A DNA stretch of 36,726 nt from Pseudomonadota bacterium (GTDB lineage: Bacteria; Pseudomonadota; Alphaproteobacteria; Rhizobiales; Xanthobacteraceae): assembly GCA_963204905.1 (NCBI GenBank), contig CAUJJN010000138.1:1-36726 (forward strand). The letters are read 5' to 3'. The notes under the pieces were generated by a model. The model saw only the letters and a program-made list of their open reading frames with translations. It made no database searches and was not told the DNA's origin. Both the position numbers and the translations under genes were made by a program. Numbering within the stretch: the stretch's first letter is position 1; every line of letters begins with the position of its first letter. Below, piece by piece: positions 16,090 to 24,981 of the stretch.

Positions 16090-17192
16090 ACCGACGCGAA
16101 TTCATTCAGGGCACCACGGCGCTGTCGCTGGCGGCGGCGTTGCCAACCACGACATGGGCGCAAGCGGTATTCGCACCGAAGCCGGGGGCATGGCGCAGTG
16201 TCGATCTCGTCACCAGGCTCGATATCGACAAGCCGGAAGGCAAGATGCAGGCGTGGATTCCGTTGCCATCGGTGACGGAGACGGAATGGAGCCGTCCGGG
16301 CGAAACCAAGTGGACCGGTAACGCCGCCAGGGTCGAGCGTGTACGCGATCCGAAATACGGCGCGGAGATGCTGCATGTAATCTGGAAGGACGGCGAAAGC
16401 GCGCCGACCATCGAAGTCACCAGCCGCGTTGCGATGCGGGACCGCGATATCGATCTCGGCAAACCGGGCAAGGTCAAGCCGCTCAGCAAGGCCGAACGCA
16501 GACTCAATCTGCAAGGCACCGACCTGATTCCGGTCGACGGCATCGTCAAGCAGACCTCGGACAAGATCGTCGCGGCCGCCGGCGCAAAGACCGACATCGA
16601 GAAGGCGCGCGCGATCTACGACTGGGTGATCGAGAACACCCAGCGCGTCGCGGCGACGCGCGGTTGCGGCATCGGAGACGTCGCCGCCATGCTCAAGAGC
16701 GGCAACCTCGGCGGCAAGTGCGCCGACCTCAATGCGCTTTATGTCGGCCTGGCCCGCGCCGCCGGCGTGCCCGCGCGCGACGTCTATGGCATCCGCGTCA
16801 TCCCCTCGCAGTTCGGCTACAAGAGCCTCGGCGCGGGATCGGCCAACGTCACCAAGGCGCAGCATTGCCGCGCGGAGGTCTTCCTCAGCGGCTTCGGCTG
16901 GGTGCCGGTGGATCCGGCCGACGTGCGCAAGGTGATGCTGGAGGAGCCGCCCGCCAATCTTCCGATCACCGATCCGAAGGTGGTGGCCGCGCGCAAGGCG
17001 CTGTTCGGCGCATGGGAAGGCAATTGGGTCGCCTACAACACCGCGCACGACGTGGCGCTGCCCGGCAGCAAACATCCCCGGCTCGGCTTTCTGATGTACC
17101 CGCAGGCGGAGCGCGCTTCGCTGCTGCTGGATTGCCTCGATCCGGATAAATTCCGCTACGCGCTGACGGCGAAGGAAGCCAAGTCCGCCTGA
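16086..17192 (+). CDS. Exported transglutaminase-like cysteine protease-fold protein
   Basis: 368 residues. The N-terminus MNRREFIQGTTALSLAAALP looks like a Tat or Sec signal ending near TTTWAQA. A domain resembling the N-terminal part of bacterial transglutaminase-like proteins follows. The transglutaminase core has its candidate catalytic triad: Cys212 in NLGGKCADLNALYVGLARA, His260 in AQHCRAEVFL and Asp276 in VPVDPADV. Such proteins act as peptidases, amidases or crosslinkers; the substrate here is unknown. The ATG at 16086 overlaps the TlpA-like stop as ATGA and has GGGAGA upstream, so the two are made together. A thioredoxin-like partner could keep the catalytic cysteine reduced in the periplasm. 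Confidence 0.88.
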   Translation: MNRREFIQGTTALSLAAALPTTTWAQAVFAPKPGAWRSVDLVTRLDIDKPEGKMQAWIPLPSVTETEWSRPGETKWTGNAARVERVRDPKYGAEMLHVIWKDGESAPTIEVTSRVAMRDRDIDLGKPGKVKPLSKAERRLNLQGTDLIPVDGIVKQTSDKIVAAAGAKTDIEKARAIYDWVIENTQRVAATRGCGIGDVAAMLKSGNLGGKCADLNALYVGLARAAGVPARDVYGIRVIPSQFGYKSLGAGSANVTKAQHCRAEVFLSGFGWVPVDPADVRKVMLEEPPANLPITDPKVVAARKALFGAWEGNWVAYNTAHDVALPGSKHPRLGFLMYPQAERASLLLDCLDPDKFRYALTAKEAKSA

Positions 17193-17205
17193 TCCCAGCA
17201 ATGAA

Positions 17206-17231
17206 ACGGGCGCGGTTGCCGCCGCGCCCGT
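17206..17231 (+). terminator. Hairpin between the transglutaminase-like gene and the cysteine desulfurase
   Basis: ACGGGCGCGG pairs perfectly with CCGCGCCCGT around the loop TTGCCG, 14 bases after the transglutaminase-like stop and 20 bases before the desulfurase ATG. The following TTGT is a poor U-tract, so it may be a leaky terminator or attenuator in front of the desulfurase. Confidence 0.55.
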
Positions 17232-17251
17232 TGTCATGTCCGGAAACGAAG

Positions 17252-18382
17252 ATGCCGATCTACCTCGACTTCAATGCGACGACGCCGATCGCCCCCGCCG
17301 TGCTCGACGCCATGCTGCCGTTCCTGCGCGAGCAATACGGCAATCCCTCCTCCGGCTACGCCCTCGGCCGCGCGGCGAAGGACGCCATCGCCACTGCGCG
17401 CGGTCACGTCGCGGCGCTGATCGGGGCGGAAGCCGACGAGATCATCTTCACCAGCGGCGGCACCGAGGCGAACAACATCGCCATTCGCGGCACCATCGAA
17501 CCCAACGGCGGCAAGCGCGTCATCGTCACCAGCACCGTGGAGCATCCGGCAACGGACGAGCCGTGCGCCCTGCTGGCGGAGCAGGACTACACCGTTCATC
17601 GCGTCAACGTCGGCGGCGACGGCCGCATCGACGTGGACGGCGCGCAACGCGCGATCCGCGACGGCGCGGGTCTGGTCACATTGATCCTCGCGCAGAACGA
17701 AACCGGCGTGCTGCAACCGGTCGCCGAGGTGGCCACCGCCGCGCGCGGGCACGGCGCGCTGATGCACATCGACGCCGCGCAAGCCGTCGGCAAGATCGAT
17801 GTCGATGTGAAGGCGCTGGGCGTCGATCTGCTGTCGATCGCCGGTCACAAGCTCTATGCGCCGAAGGGCATCGGCGTGCTCTACGTCCGGCGCGGCGTAC
17901 GCACGCAATCCGTGCTGCGCGGCGCGGGCCAGGAAACCGGTCGCCGGCCCGGCACCGAGAATGTCGCCTCCATCGTCGGCCTCGGCGAAGCCTGTCGCCT
18001 CGCCGCAGACCGGCTGCGCGAGAACGGCGCCGCGCAAATGGCCGCTCTTGCACACGATCTGTTCGCGCGGCTGCAACGCGAGATTCCAGACATCGCGCTG
18101 TCCGGGCACCCGACCGCGCGGCTGCCCAACACACTCAACGTGCTGTTTCCCGGCGTTTCCGGCCGCGCGGTGCTGGACGCCTGTCCGCAGGTGATGGCCT
18201 CCACCGGTTCGGCCTGCCACGCCGACCGCGAGGAAGCGTCCGCCATCCTGCGTGCCATGGGCATTCCCGAGCACAAGGCCCTCGGCGCGGTGCGGCTGTC
18301 GCTGGGCGCGACCACCACGGCCCGCGACGTCGAGGAGGCGGCCAACGCGCTCACCGAGGCGTGGCGGAAGCTCGGCAAATAG
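17252..18382 (+). CDS. Cysteine desulfurase (NifS/IscS-like), possible selenium donor enzyme
   Basis: A 376-residue PLP enzyme that removes sulfur (or selenium) from cysteine (or selenocysteine). It shows MPIYLDFNATTPI at the N-terminus, FTSGGTEANNIAIRG, the PLP lysine Lys200 in SIAGHKLYAPKG, and the persulfide-forming Cys322 in STGSACHADREEAS. It is a group I-like enzyme. The start at 17252 matches the family N-terminus; the frame opens earlier, at 17201, inside the hairpin. It lies two genes away from fdoG and close to selD/selA/selB. Supplying selenium to SelD, as shown for NifS-like proteins elsewhere, is plausible but not proven; general Fe-S or thio-cofactor supply is the alternative. 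Confidence 0.9.
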   Translation: MPIYLDFNATTPIAPAVLDAMLPFLREQYGNPSSGYALGRAAKDAIATARGHVAALIGAEADEIIFTSGGTEANNIAIRGTIEPNGGKRVIVTSTVEHPATDEPCALLAEQDYTVHRVNVGGDGRIDVDGAQRAIRDGAGLVTLILAQNETGVLQPVAEVATAARGHGALMHIDAAQAVGKIDVDVKALGVDLLSIAGHKLYAPKGIGVLYVRRGVRTQSVLRGAGQETGRRPGTENVASIVGLGEACRLAADRLRENGAAQMAALAHDLFARLQREIPDIALSGHPTARLPNTLNVLFPGVSGRAVLDACPQVMASTGSACHADREEASAILRAMGIPEHKALGAVRLSLGATTTARDVEEAANALTEAWRKLGK

Positions 18383-18423
18383 CGCGCACGCACGGCGGCC
18401 GGATAACCGTCTCGCCCGAAACC

Positions 18424-18543
18424 GTCATTGCGAGCACTCGGATCAGTACTCCGCACTGTCCGAGCACGGGCTGCGCGAAGCAATCCGGACAGCCAAGGAG
18501 CAAGGATTGGATTGCTCCATCGCTTTCGCTCCTCGCAATGACG
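18424..18543. repeat. Palindromic intergenic repeat, family A
   Basis: Starts GTCATTGCGAGCACTCGGAT and ends CTTTCGCTCCTCGCAATGACG. The 241-base gap between the desulfurase and the next gene holds little else. It shares the internal sequence CACTGTCCGAGCACGGGCTG (reverse-complement sense) with the copy at 19496, so these two flank the gene at 18624. Confidence 0.8.
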
Positions 18544-18623
18544 AAAACGAATGATCGAACCGGATTCGTCTGATCTATAGTGGCTCGTCGAACGGGCCTC
18601 GTGGTTATGTTAGAAAAGACACA

Positions 18624-19478
18624 ATGAATCTCTTCATCTTCGGCCTCGGCTATAGCTGCCGTCACTTTCTCGACAGCTTTACCGGCGAGTACGCGAATAT
18701 CGCGGCCACCGTTCGCAACGCATCGCGCGATGCCGCGCGCAGCGATTGCGAGATGCTCAGCTTCGGCCCAGACCACACCGACCCCGGTATCGCCGCGCGC
18801 CTCGCGGACGCCGATCTGTTGCTGGTCTCGGTGCCGCCATCCGGCGCCGGCGATCCAGTGCTTGCGGCGTTTGGCGACGCCATCAGAACCAGCCGCATCC
18901 GCCGGATCGTTTATCTCTCGACCGTCGGCGTCTACGGCGATCACGGCGGTGGATGGATCGACGAAGCCGTGCCGGTCGCGCCGGGCGCGGGTCGCAGGGC
19001 TGCGCGCGCAACAGCCGAAAGCGACTGGATGAAGACTGCGGGCGACCGCGTCAGCATTCTGCGACTCGCCGGCATCTACGGCCCGGGCCGCAACGCCCTC
19101 GCCAACCTGCGCGCCGGCACCGCGCGCCGCATCGTCAAGCCGGGACAGGTGTTCAACCGCATTCATGTCGCGGACATCGCGCGCGTGATCGCAGCAGCCT
19201 TCGCGCACGAGACGGCCGGTGTCTGGAATGTCTGCGATGACGAGCCCGCGCCGCCGCAGGACGTAGTGACATTCGCGGCGTCGCTGATGGGGATCGCGCC
19301 GCCGCCGGAGATCGATTTCACGAGCGCCAACCTGAGCGACATGGCGCGCAGCTTCTACGCCACCAACAATCGTATCTCGAATGCGCGGCTGAAACGCGAA
19401 TTGAACGCGGCGTTGGCGTATCCGACCTATCGCGAGGGCCTCAAGGCGCTGTGGGCGGCCGGCGAAGGGGCCATATAG
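18624..19478 (+). CDS. NAD(P)-binding epimerase/dehydratase-like (extended SDR) protein
   Basis: 284 residues of an extended short-chain dehydrogenase type. It begins with the dinucleotide-binding MNLFIFGLGYSCRHFL (GxGxxxxH variant) and has LLLVSVPPSGAGD, then YLSTVGVYGDHGG with Ser/Tyr at the catalytic positions. LRLAGIYGPGRNALANL and NRIHVADIARVIAAA are typical of NAD-dependent epimerases. The substrate is unknown. The family includes YeeZ-like proteins, which this resembles in size. It is flanked on both sides by family A repeats and appears to be a single-gene unit, with a weak ribosome site (AGAAAAG). Confidence 0.85.
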   Translation: MNLFIFGLGYSCRHFLDSFTGEYANIAATVRNASRDAARSDCEMLSFGPDHTDPGIAARLADADLLLVSVPPSGAGDPVLAAFGDAIRTSRIRRIVYLSTVGVYGDHGGGWIDEAVPVAPGAGRRAARATAESDWMKTAGDRVSILRLAGIYGPGRNALANLRAGTARRIVKPGQVFNRIHVADIARVIAAAFAHETAGVWNVCDDEPAPPQDVVTFAASLMGIAPPPEIDFTSANLSDMARSFYATNNRISNARLKRELNAALAYPTYREGLKALWAAGEGAI

Positions 19479-19495
19479 TATCGAAGTTTACGTTC

Positions 19496-19613
19496 GTCAT
19501 TGCGAGAAGCGGAGCGACGAAGCAATCCAGGAGTCCCGAAAGCAAGACTGAATTGCTTCGCGGAGCCTGTGCTCGGACAGTGCGGAGCACTGATCCCAGT
19601 GCTCGCAATGACG
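19496..19613. repeat. Palindromic intergenic repeat, family A
   Basis: Starts GTCATTGCGAGAAGCGGAGC and ends GTGCTCGCAATGACG. It lies between the convergent ends of the epimerase-like gene and the LysR gene, where a bidirectional hairpin terminator would be useful. Confidence 0.8.
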
Positions 19614-19625
19614 GAGATCGTTCGC

Positions 19626-20579
19626 TCACGTCCCCTTCAGCGCCCGCGCGCCCTGCCAGCGGCCGGTGGCGGCGAGATCGAGCAGCGTGGCGCGGCACAG
19701 CGCCTCGATCCTGGTGGCGGCATGGGTCAGCGGCCGCGCCACCGAATGCACCAGATGCACGTCACGCCGCAGCGGCGGCTTCGTTACTCGCCACGCCCGC
19801 AGCTTGCCGGCGGCGACCTCCTGCGCCATCGAATGAAACGGCAGGATCGAATAGCCGAGCCCGACGCCGACCAGCCCCTTGATGTTGGCATAGGAGTCCG
19901 CTTCGATCGTCGTGTTGAGCGTGAGCGATTGGCTCGCCGCTTCCTTTTCCAGCAGCGCGCGCAGTCCGTGATGGATGCTGGGCAGGATCAGCGGCAGCGC
20001 CGCCGCGCGCCTGTAAGTGCAACTCCCGGACGCCGGCGCCTTGATGCCGTCGAGCGGCGCCGCAGGCCCGAGCAGCCACAAATCCTCCGTCAACAGCGGC
20101 GACGACGCCAGCGAGCGATCCGGCGCAGGCCCGTAGAGCACAGCGAGATCGATCCGCGCCTCGCGCATCCATTCCAGCACGAAGCCGCTCATCGCCTCGG
20201 CGATCCGCAACTTGACCTTGGGATAGAGCCGGCGCGCCTCGACGATCAGCGGCACCGAGAGAAACTGGCTGATGGTGCCCGGCAGGCCGAGGCGGACTTC
20301 ACCCACCGGCTCCGCCGCGTGGCCCTTGATCTCATGCTGCGCGATGGCGAACTGATCGGTGATGATGCGCGCGTTGCGCAGCAAAATCTGCCCTGCCTCG
20401 GTCGCGACCACCCCCTGCGGACTGCGCACCAGAAGCGGGGTCCCGAGTTCGGCCTCCATGTGGCGCACATGCAGGCTCAATGCCGGCTGCGCCACACCCA
20501 GAATCTCCGCCGCGCGCGAGAACGAGCCCTGCTCGACGATCGCCATGAAGTAACGGAGCTGGCGCAGATCCATGGCCAC
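19626..20579 (-). CDS. LysR-family transcriptional regulator
   Basis: 317 residues. The N-terminal winged helix-turn-helix is RQLRYFMAIVEQGSFSRAAE...VAQPALSLHVRHMEAELG (residues about 5-50), followed by the periplasmic-binding-protein-like effector domain (from about residue 90, VRLGLPGTISQFLSVPL). The effector domain resembles the Nac/CynR-like branch, but the ligand cannot be assigned. Start at the ATG at 20579 or the ATG two codons later. It is not divergent from an obvious target: htpG lies upstream on the same strand across a 241-base gap with a degenerate repeat. It probably regulates itself or a distant gene. Confidence 0.92.
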   Translation of the reverse strand: MAMDLRQLRYFMAIVEQGSFSRAAEILGVAQPALSLHVRHMEAELGTPLLVRSPQGVVATEAGQILLRNARIITDQFAIAQHEIKGHAAEPVGEVRLGLPGTISQFLSVPLIVEARRLYPKVKLRIAEAMSGFVLEWMREARIDLAVLYGPAPDRSLASSPLLTEDLWLLGPAAPLDGIKAPASGSCTYRRAAALPLILPSIHHGLRALLEKEAASQSLTLNTTIEADSYANIKGLVGVGLGYSILPFHSMAQEVAAGKLRAWRVTKPPLRRDVHLVHSVARPLTHAATRIEALCRATLLDLAATGRWQGARALKGT

Positions 20580-20692
20580 CCATCTTTTTGTGATGGCATC
20601 GCTGACGGATGCGAATTTATGTATAGTCGAGATCGGGCACCGGCTGTCAAGCGACGCCCCGCACCGTCAGAGCTGCGACGAACATCCGCCAT

Positions 20693-20784
20693 GATTGTCA
20701 CTGCGGGCGAAGCGAGGCATTCCAGTCCGTCGCCACGAACTGGATTGCCCCGTCTGTTCTGTTACGCGCCTCGCAATGAGGTCG
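20693..20784. repeat. Degenerate family A repeat
   Basis: GTCACTGCGGGCGAAGCGAG at the left and CTCGCAATGAG at the right keep the outline of family A with several changes. It lies in the 241-base gap between htpG and the LysR gene, where I see no gene. Confidence 0.6.
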
Positions 20785-20820
20785 AAGGCATCGGGCGCGT
20801 CTGTCCTCCGTGGGGCGGCG

Positions 20821-22686
20821 TTATATGCCTTGCAGCACCAGCCGATTGAGACGGGACGTGAACGCCGCCGGGTCTTCCGGCAACTCGCCTTCGAGGATCT
20901 GCGCCTGTTCCAGCAACAAGAGCGAAAGATCATCCCGCCGCGCGGCGTCATCGGTGGCGGTGACCGCCGCGACAAGAGGATGACGCGGATTGATTTCGAG
21001 GATCGGCTTGGTGCGTCCGCCGCGCTGCTGCTGCGCCAACAGGCGTTCGAGTTCGCGATCCGGGCCAAAGCTGCCGGCGACGATGCACGATGCGCTGGTG
21101 GTGAGGCGGCGCGACACCTTCACGTCGGCGACGCGGTCACCGAGGCTCGCCTTGATCGCGGCGACGGCAGCGGCTTCGTCCACGGCGGTCTCGTCCTTCG
21201 CCTTCTCCTTGTCGTCGAGCAGCGGGATCAGGTCGAAATCGATATCCCCCTGGCTGAGCGACTTCAGTGGCTTGCCTTCGAAATCGAGCTGCGCCGAAGT
21301 CCAGAACGCATCGACCGGATCGGTGAGCAGCAGCACCTCGATGCCGCGCGCGGAGGCGGCCTCCAGCATCGGATTGGACTTCAACCGTTCGATGCTGTCG
21401 CCGACCAGGAAATAGATTTCGGTCTGGTTCGGCTTGAGATCGGCAACGTATTGCTTCAACGAACGGCGATTGCCCGTCGTGGTATTGAAGCGCGCCAGCG
21501 CCAGCAATTTGTCGCGACGCTCGAAATCCTCGTACAGCCCTTCCTTGATAACGGGACCGAACGCGTCCCAAATCTTGTCGAAGGATTCCGGTTCCTTCTC
21601 GCTCAGCGTTTCCAGCTCGGAGATGACGCGGCCAGTCACCGCCTTGCGGATCTGCGCGAGTTGCGGATTGTTCTGCAACATCTCGCGCGAGATGTTCAGC
21701 GGCAAATCCTCGCTGTCGACCACACCGCGGATGAAACGCAGATAGGGCGGCAGCAGGTCGGCGTCGTCGGTGATGAACACGCGCCGCACATAAAGCTTGA
21801 CCCGCCCCTTGCGCGACGGCTCGAACAGATCAAACGGCTTCGACGATGGCGCGAACAAAAGCACGACATAGGCCTGCCGGCCTTCGGCGCGGTAGTGCAG
21901 CGTCATCGCCGGCTCATCGAACGCGCCCGCGATGGATTTGTAAGCCGCCGCGTAATCTTCCGGCTTCAATTCGGATTTCGGGCGCTGCCACAGCGCGCTG
22001 GCGGAGTTGATCTGCTTCGCCTCACCGCCCTCGCCGACCAGCTCGATCGGAAACTGGATATTGTCGGAATAGGCATGGACGATGCGTTCGATCCGGGCCG
22101 GCTCGAGATACTCCTTCGCCTCCGGCTTGAGATGCAGCACGATTTCAGTGCCGCGCGCCACCCGCTCGGCATCGGCGGCGGTTCCGGGCGTGACGGTGAA
22201 ACCGCTGCCGCCCGACGACGTCCATACCCAGGCTTCTCCGGTGCCCGCGCGCCGACTGGTGACCACGACGCGCTCCGCCACCATGTAGGCCGCGTAGATG
22301 CCGACGCCTAACTGGCCAATCAGGCTGGCGCCGTCCTTGGCTTCCTTCAGCCGCGCGACGAACGACTTGGTTCCCGAACGCGCGATGGTGCCGAGATTGT
22401 CGACCAGCTCCTGGCGATCCATGCCGATGCCGGTATCCGTCACCGACAACGTGTTCGCTGTCTTGTCTGGCACGATGCGGATCGCGAGCGCGCCGCCCTG
22501 CTCCATCAGTTCCGGTTTCGCGATTGCCTCATAACGCAGCTTGTCGCAGGCGTCCGAGCCGTTGGAGATCAGCTCGCGAAGGAAGATATCGGTCTCGGAA
22601 TAGACCGAGTGCACCATGAGCTGCAAAAGCTCGGCCACCTCGGCCTGAAACGGTTGGGCTTCGCTGCCGGAATCAATCGTCGTCAT
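20821..22686 (-). CDS. htpG: Molecular chaperone HtpG (Hsp90)
   Basis: A 621-residue cytoplasmic ATP-dependent chaperone (E. coli 624 aa). The GHKL ATPase domain begins with [20 protein letters not shown] and shows [24 protein letters not shown], and the lid region [12 protein letters not shown] and [13 protein letters not shown]. The middle domain has the conserved [11 protein letters not shown] and the C-terminal dimer domain is complete. The start is taken at the ATG at 22686 (MTTIDSG), with AGGA nine bases upstream, rather than nine codons further out. No CIRCE element or clear sigma-32 promoter was recognised upstream; a GC-rich hairpin repeat lies there. Confidence 0.97.
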   Translation of the reverse strand: MTTIDSGSEAQPFQAEVAELLQLMVHSVYSETDIFLRELISNGSDACDKLRYEAIAKPELMEQGGALAIRIVPDKTANTLSVTDTGIGMDRQELVDNLGTIARSGTKSFVARLKEAKDGASLIGQLGVGIYAAYMVAERVVVTSRRAGTGEAWVWTSSGGSGFTVTPGTAADAERVARGTEIVLHLKPEAKEYLEPARIERIVHAYSDNIQFPIELVGEGGEAKQINSASALWQRPKSELKPEDYAAAYKSIAGAFDEPAMTLHYRAEGRQAYVVLLFAPSSKPFDLFEPSRKGRVKLYVRRVFITDDADLLPPYLRFIRGVVDSEDLPLNISREMLQNNPQLAQIRKAVTGRVISELETLSEKEPESFDKIWDAFGPVIKEGLYEDFERRDKLLALARFNTTTGNRRSLKQYVADLKPNQTEIYFLVGDSIERLKSNPMLEAASARGIEVLLLTDPVDAFWTSAQLDFEGKPLKSLSQGDIDFDLIPLLDDKEKAKDETAVDEAAAVAAIKASLGDRVADVKVSRRLTTSASCIVAGSFGPDRELERLLAQQQRGGRTKPILEINPRHPLVAAVTATDDAARRDDLSLLLLEQAQILEGELPEDPAAFTSRLNRLVLQGI

Positions 22687-22817
22687 CACCAAAATCCTGG
22701 CTCGTTCATACAAATAAGACGGGAGGATTTTGATATAGCGTGCCGCGGGCGCGGATCAAGCGCTGGGCCGCGGGCTCGAAAGCACAATTTGGCGCAAAGG
22801 GCTTTCTCTCGCCCGGC

Positions 22818-22862
22818 GTCGTCCTCGCGCGGGCGAGGACGACGGTTTTGGTGTTGCAAATC
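22818..22862. repeat. Hairpin repeat, family B (short copy)
   Basis: GTCGTCCTCGC pairs perfectly with GCGAGGACGAC around a four-base loop and is followed by GGTTTTGGTGTTGCAAATC. The GTTGCAAATC tail is shared with the copy near 2655. Lying between htpG and the lysine-rich gene, it could terminate the latter. Confidence 0.7.
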
Positions 22863-22890
22863 GGCGCGAAAGGCGAATTGCGGGCAGGCC

Positions 22891-23157
22891 TCAGCGCTGA
22901 TGGCCGAGACCGATGCCAAGTTTCATGGCCTTCTGACGCAACGAGCCGACAGTGCGCTTGGTCAGCTTCGCGATTTTTTCGACAGGCGTGCGTGCCTTGG
23001 AATGCGCGCGCAGTTCCTTGATGTCCGCCTTCGAATACGGACGGCGCGCGATCTTCTTCGCCTTGGACGCTGATTTGGGCGCCGCTTTCTTCACCGTCTT
23101 CTTCGCTGTTTTCGCCGCCTTGGTTTTCCGCGCGACTGTCTTAGCTTTGCGAGCCAC
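22891..23157 (-). CDS. Small lysine/alanine-rich basic protein with a C-terminal helical domain
   Basis: 88 residues. The first 37 or so are histone H1-like, lysine- and alanine-rich repeats (KTVARKTKAAKTAKKTVKKA), suited to nucleic-acid binding. The rest is a compact helical segment, YSKADIKELRAHSKARTP...LTKRTVGSLRQKAMKLGIGL, which looks like a helix-turn-helix of the kind found in small rhizobial proteins. The GTG at 23157 is chosen because AAGGAGA stands six bases upstream; the frame also opens at 23211 with no ribosome site. It is probably a nucleoid-associated or DNA-binding protein (inference). It lies upstream of htpG on the same strand but is separated by a hairpin. Confidence 0.8.
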   Translation of the reverse strand: MARKAKTVARKTKAAKTAKKTVKKAAPKSASKAKKIARRPYSKADIKELRAHSKARTPVEKIAKLTKRTVGSLRQKAMKLGIGLGHQR

Positions 23158-23733
23158 TGATTTCTCCTTGTTGACACAAGCGCGGCGGGAGGGGAGCGGA
23201 TCGAATATCACGGCCCGGCGTGAAACGATTACATCAGGCGCACATCAAATCCAGAAACTCCACCAGCGACGTCTGCTTGCTCGTGGTTCTCCGATTCCAA
23301 CCTTTGCAAAGATGCCGATGGCAACCGAATGCAAACGTCGGAAATGCACCACTAGCACACATCACCACATCTGCAACTCACACGATGTGCGTGATTCGAT
23401 TTGTGCAGGTGAGATGACAGCGCGATGTTGATCATCGAAGTGATCACATCAATTGCAAATACTGGTGCCATACAACCGCAGCAAAGGAGCGGAAACCACG
23501 AAGTAATCAGTCCGAATCATCATCGCGTGATGTGCTGTCGGCTTCGGGAAAGCGTCGCATCGTCATACGCGTCAACGCATGCGATCATCGAGCAATCCGC
23601 TAATATCGGAAATGCAGCGCTTATTCCATATTGACAAATGACTTCGTCATTATCAAACTTGCGACAAAACGGCCCGCAGGGTCCAATGCGCCATCCACCG
23701 CCATCAGAGCGGACATACATGGGGAGTGAAAAC
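23158..23733. other. Long noncoding region, richer in A+T than its surroundings
   Basis: 576 bases between divergent genes. I see no coding region with a ribosome site. From about 23220 to 23660 the sequence is visibly richer in A/T and in CAT/CA/ATG steps than the rest of the window, with clusters such as ACATCACCACATC and AATCATCATCGCGTGATG. It may contain regulatory sites for the two divergent genes, a small RNA or a decayed gene; none can be shown. Confidence 0.5.
23631..23659 (+). promoter_or_regulatory. Candidate promoter/operator of the binding-protein gene
   Basis: A TTGACA (23631-23636) is followed directly by the perfect palindrome AATGAC-TTC-GTCATT (23637-23651). A weak -10 (CAAACT) lies 17 bases downstream of the -35. 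The palindrome lies in the spacer, where a repressor would block RNA polymerase. The distance to the ATG at 23734 is about 75-100 bases. Confidence 0.35.
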
Positions 23734-24936
23734 ATGAAGAAGCCTTTGGTGATCTGCGCCTTGCTCGCCGCGATGACGACGACGGCGTCGGCGCAAATCT
23801 CGGACGACGTCGTCCGCCTCGGCGTGCTGACCGATCTTTCAAGCTGGGGACGCGACAATGGTGGACCCGGCTCGGTGATCGCAGCCCAGATGGCGGTCGA
23901 GGAATTCGGCCCCACCGTGCTCGGCAAGAAGATCGAGATCATCAGCGCCGACCACCAGATGAAAACCGACGTCGGCGTGCAGATCGCGCGCGAATGGTTC
24001 GACAAGGGCAAGGTCGACGCCGTGGTCGATATCCCAAATTCCGGAATCGCCATCGCGGTCCACAACATGGCCAAGGAGCGCAACAAGATCGCGCTGTTGT
24101 CCGGCCCCGGCGCGAGTTCGCTGACCAACGAATTGTGCAGCCCGAATACCGTGCATTTCGCCTACGATACCTATGCGCTGTCGAAGGTGACGGCCTCCGC
24201 CGTGATGGCCGAGGGCGGCAAGTCGTGGTTCTTCGTCACCGCCGACTATGCGTTCGGCCATTCGCTCGAAAAGGACGCCACCTACTTCATCAACCTGCTC
24301 GGCGGCAAGATCGTCGGCGGCGTCAAGCATCCGACCGGCACGGCGGACTTCTCCTCCTTCGTGTTGCAGGCGCAAAACTCCAAGGCCGATGTGGTGGCCT
24401 TCGCCAATGCCGGCCAGGACACCAACAACTCGATCAAACAGGCGGGCGAGTTCGGGCTGGTCGCAGGCGGGCAGAAGCTGGTCGGCCTCCTGATGTTCGA
24501 GACCGACATTCACGCCATCGGCCTGCAGGGCGCGCAAGGCACCTACATGACCACCGCGTCGTACTGGAACATGGACGACAAGACTCGCGCCTGGTCGAGG
24601 AAGTTCTTCGCCAAGAACAATCTGATGCCGACCATGATCCACACCGGCGTCTATGGCTCGGTGCTGCATTATCTCAAGGCGATCAAGGCCGCCGGCACCG
24701 ACGATCCGGCCCAGGTGATGGCCAAGATGCGCGAACTGCCGATCGAGGACACTTTCGTTCACGGCGGCAAGCTGCGCGAGGACGGCCGCGTCATCCGCGA
24801 CATGTATCTCGCTCGCGTGAAGGCGCCGGCGCAGTCCAAGGAGCCATGGGACTATCTGGAGATCGTCAAGACCATCAAGGGTGAGGACGCCTATCGCCCG
24901 GTCTCGGAATCCAAGTGTCCGCTGCTCAAGAAGTAA
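23734..24936 (+). CDS. ABC transporter substrate-binding protein (branched-chain amino acid/Peripla_BP_6 type)
   Basis: A 400-residue exported binding protein with a signal peptide MKKPLVICALLAAMTTTASA. The Leu/Ile/Val-binding-protein fold begins DDVVRLGVLTDLSSWG and includes SADHQMKTDVGVQIAREW, ADYAFGHSLEKDA and HTGVYGSVLHYLKAIKAAG. The ATG at 23734 has GGGGAG seven bases upstream; the frame opens earlier at 23638 but without support. No permease or ATPase genes are nearby, so it is an orphan component that must work with a transporter encoded elsewhere or as a sensor. It is a clear paralogue of the protein at 31563-32774; both end with CPLLKK or CPLVKK. The dehydrogenase genes downstream suggest its ligand is their substrate (inference). 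Confidence 0.9.
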   Translation: MKKPLVICALLAAMTTTASAQISDDVVRLGVLTDLSSWGRDNGGPGSVIAAQMAVEEFGPTVLGKKIEIISADHQMKTDVGVQIAREWFDKGKVDAVVDIPNSGIAIAVHNMAKERNKIALLSGPGASSLTNELCSPNTVHFAYDTYALSKVTASAVMAEGGKSWFFVTADYAFGHSLEKDATYFINLLGGKIVGGVKHPTGTADFSSFVLQAQNSKADVVAFANAGQDTNNSIKQAGEFGLVAGGQKLVGLLMFETDIHAIGLQGAQGTYMTTASYWNMDDKTRAWSRKFFAKNNLMPTMIHTGVYGSVLHYLKAIKAAGTDDPAQVMAKMRELPIEDTFVHGGKLREDGRVIRDMYLARVKAPAQSKEPWDYLEIVKTIKGEDAYRPVSESKCPLLKK

Positions 24937-24943
24937 GGGAATA

Positions 24944-24976
24944 GCAGGCAATCCGTTTTGCGAACGGATTGCCTGC
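24944..24976 (+). terminator. Hairpin after the binding-protein gene
   Basis: GCAGGCAATCCGTT pairs perfectly over 14 bp with AACGGATTGCCTGC around the loop TTGCG, eight bases after the stop codon. There is no U-run, but the stem is long; it is a likely terminator or 3' stabiliser. Confidence 0.6.
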
Positions 24977-24981
24977 ACCAA

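Noticed and set aside
20695-22311. 538-codon plus-strand frame opposite htpG
   Set aside because: Antisense shadow of HtpG; composition is not protein-like.
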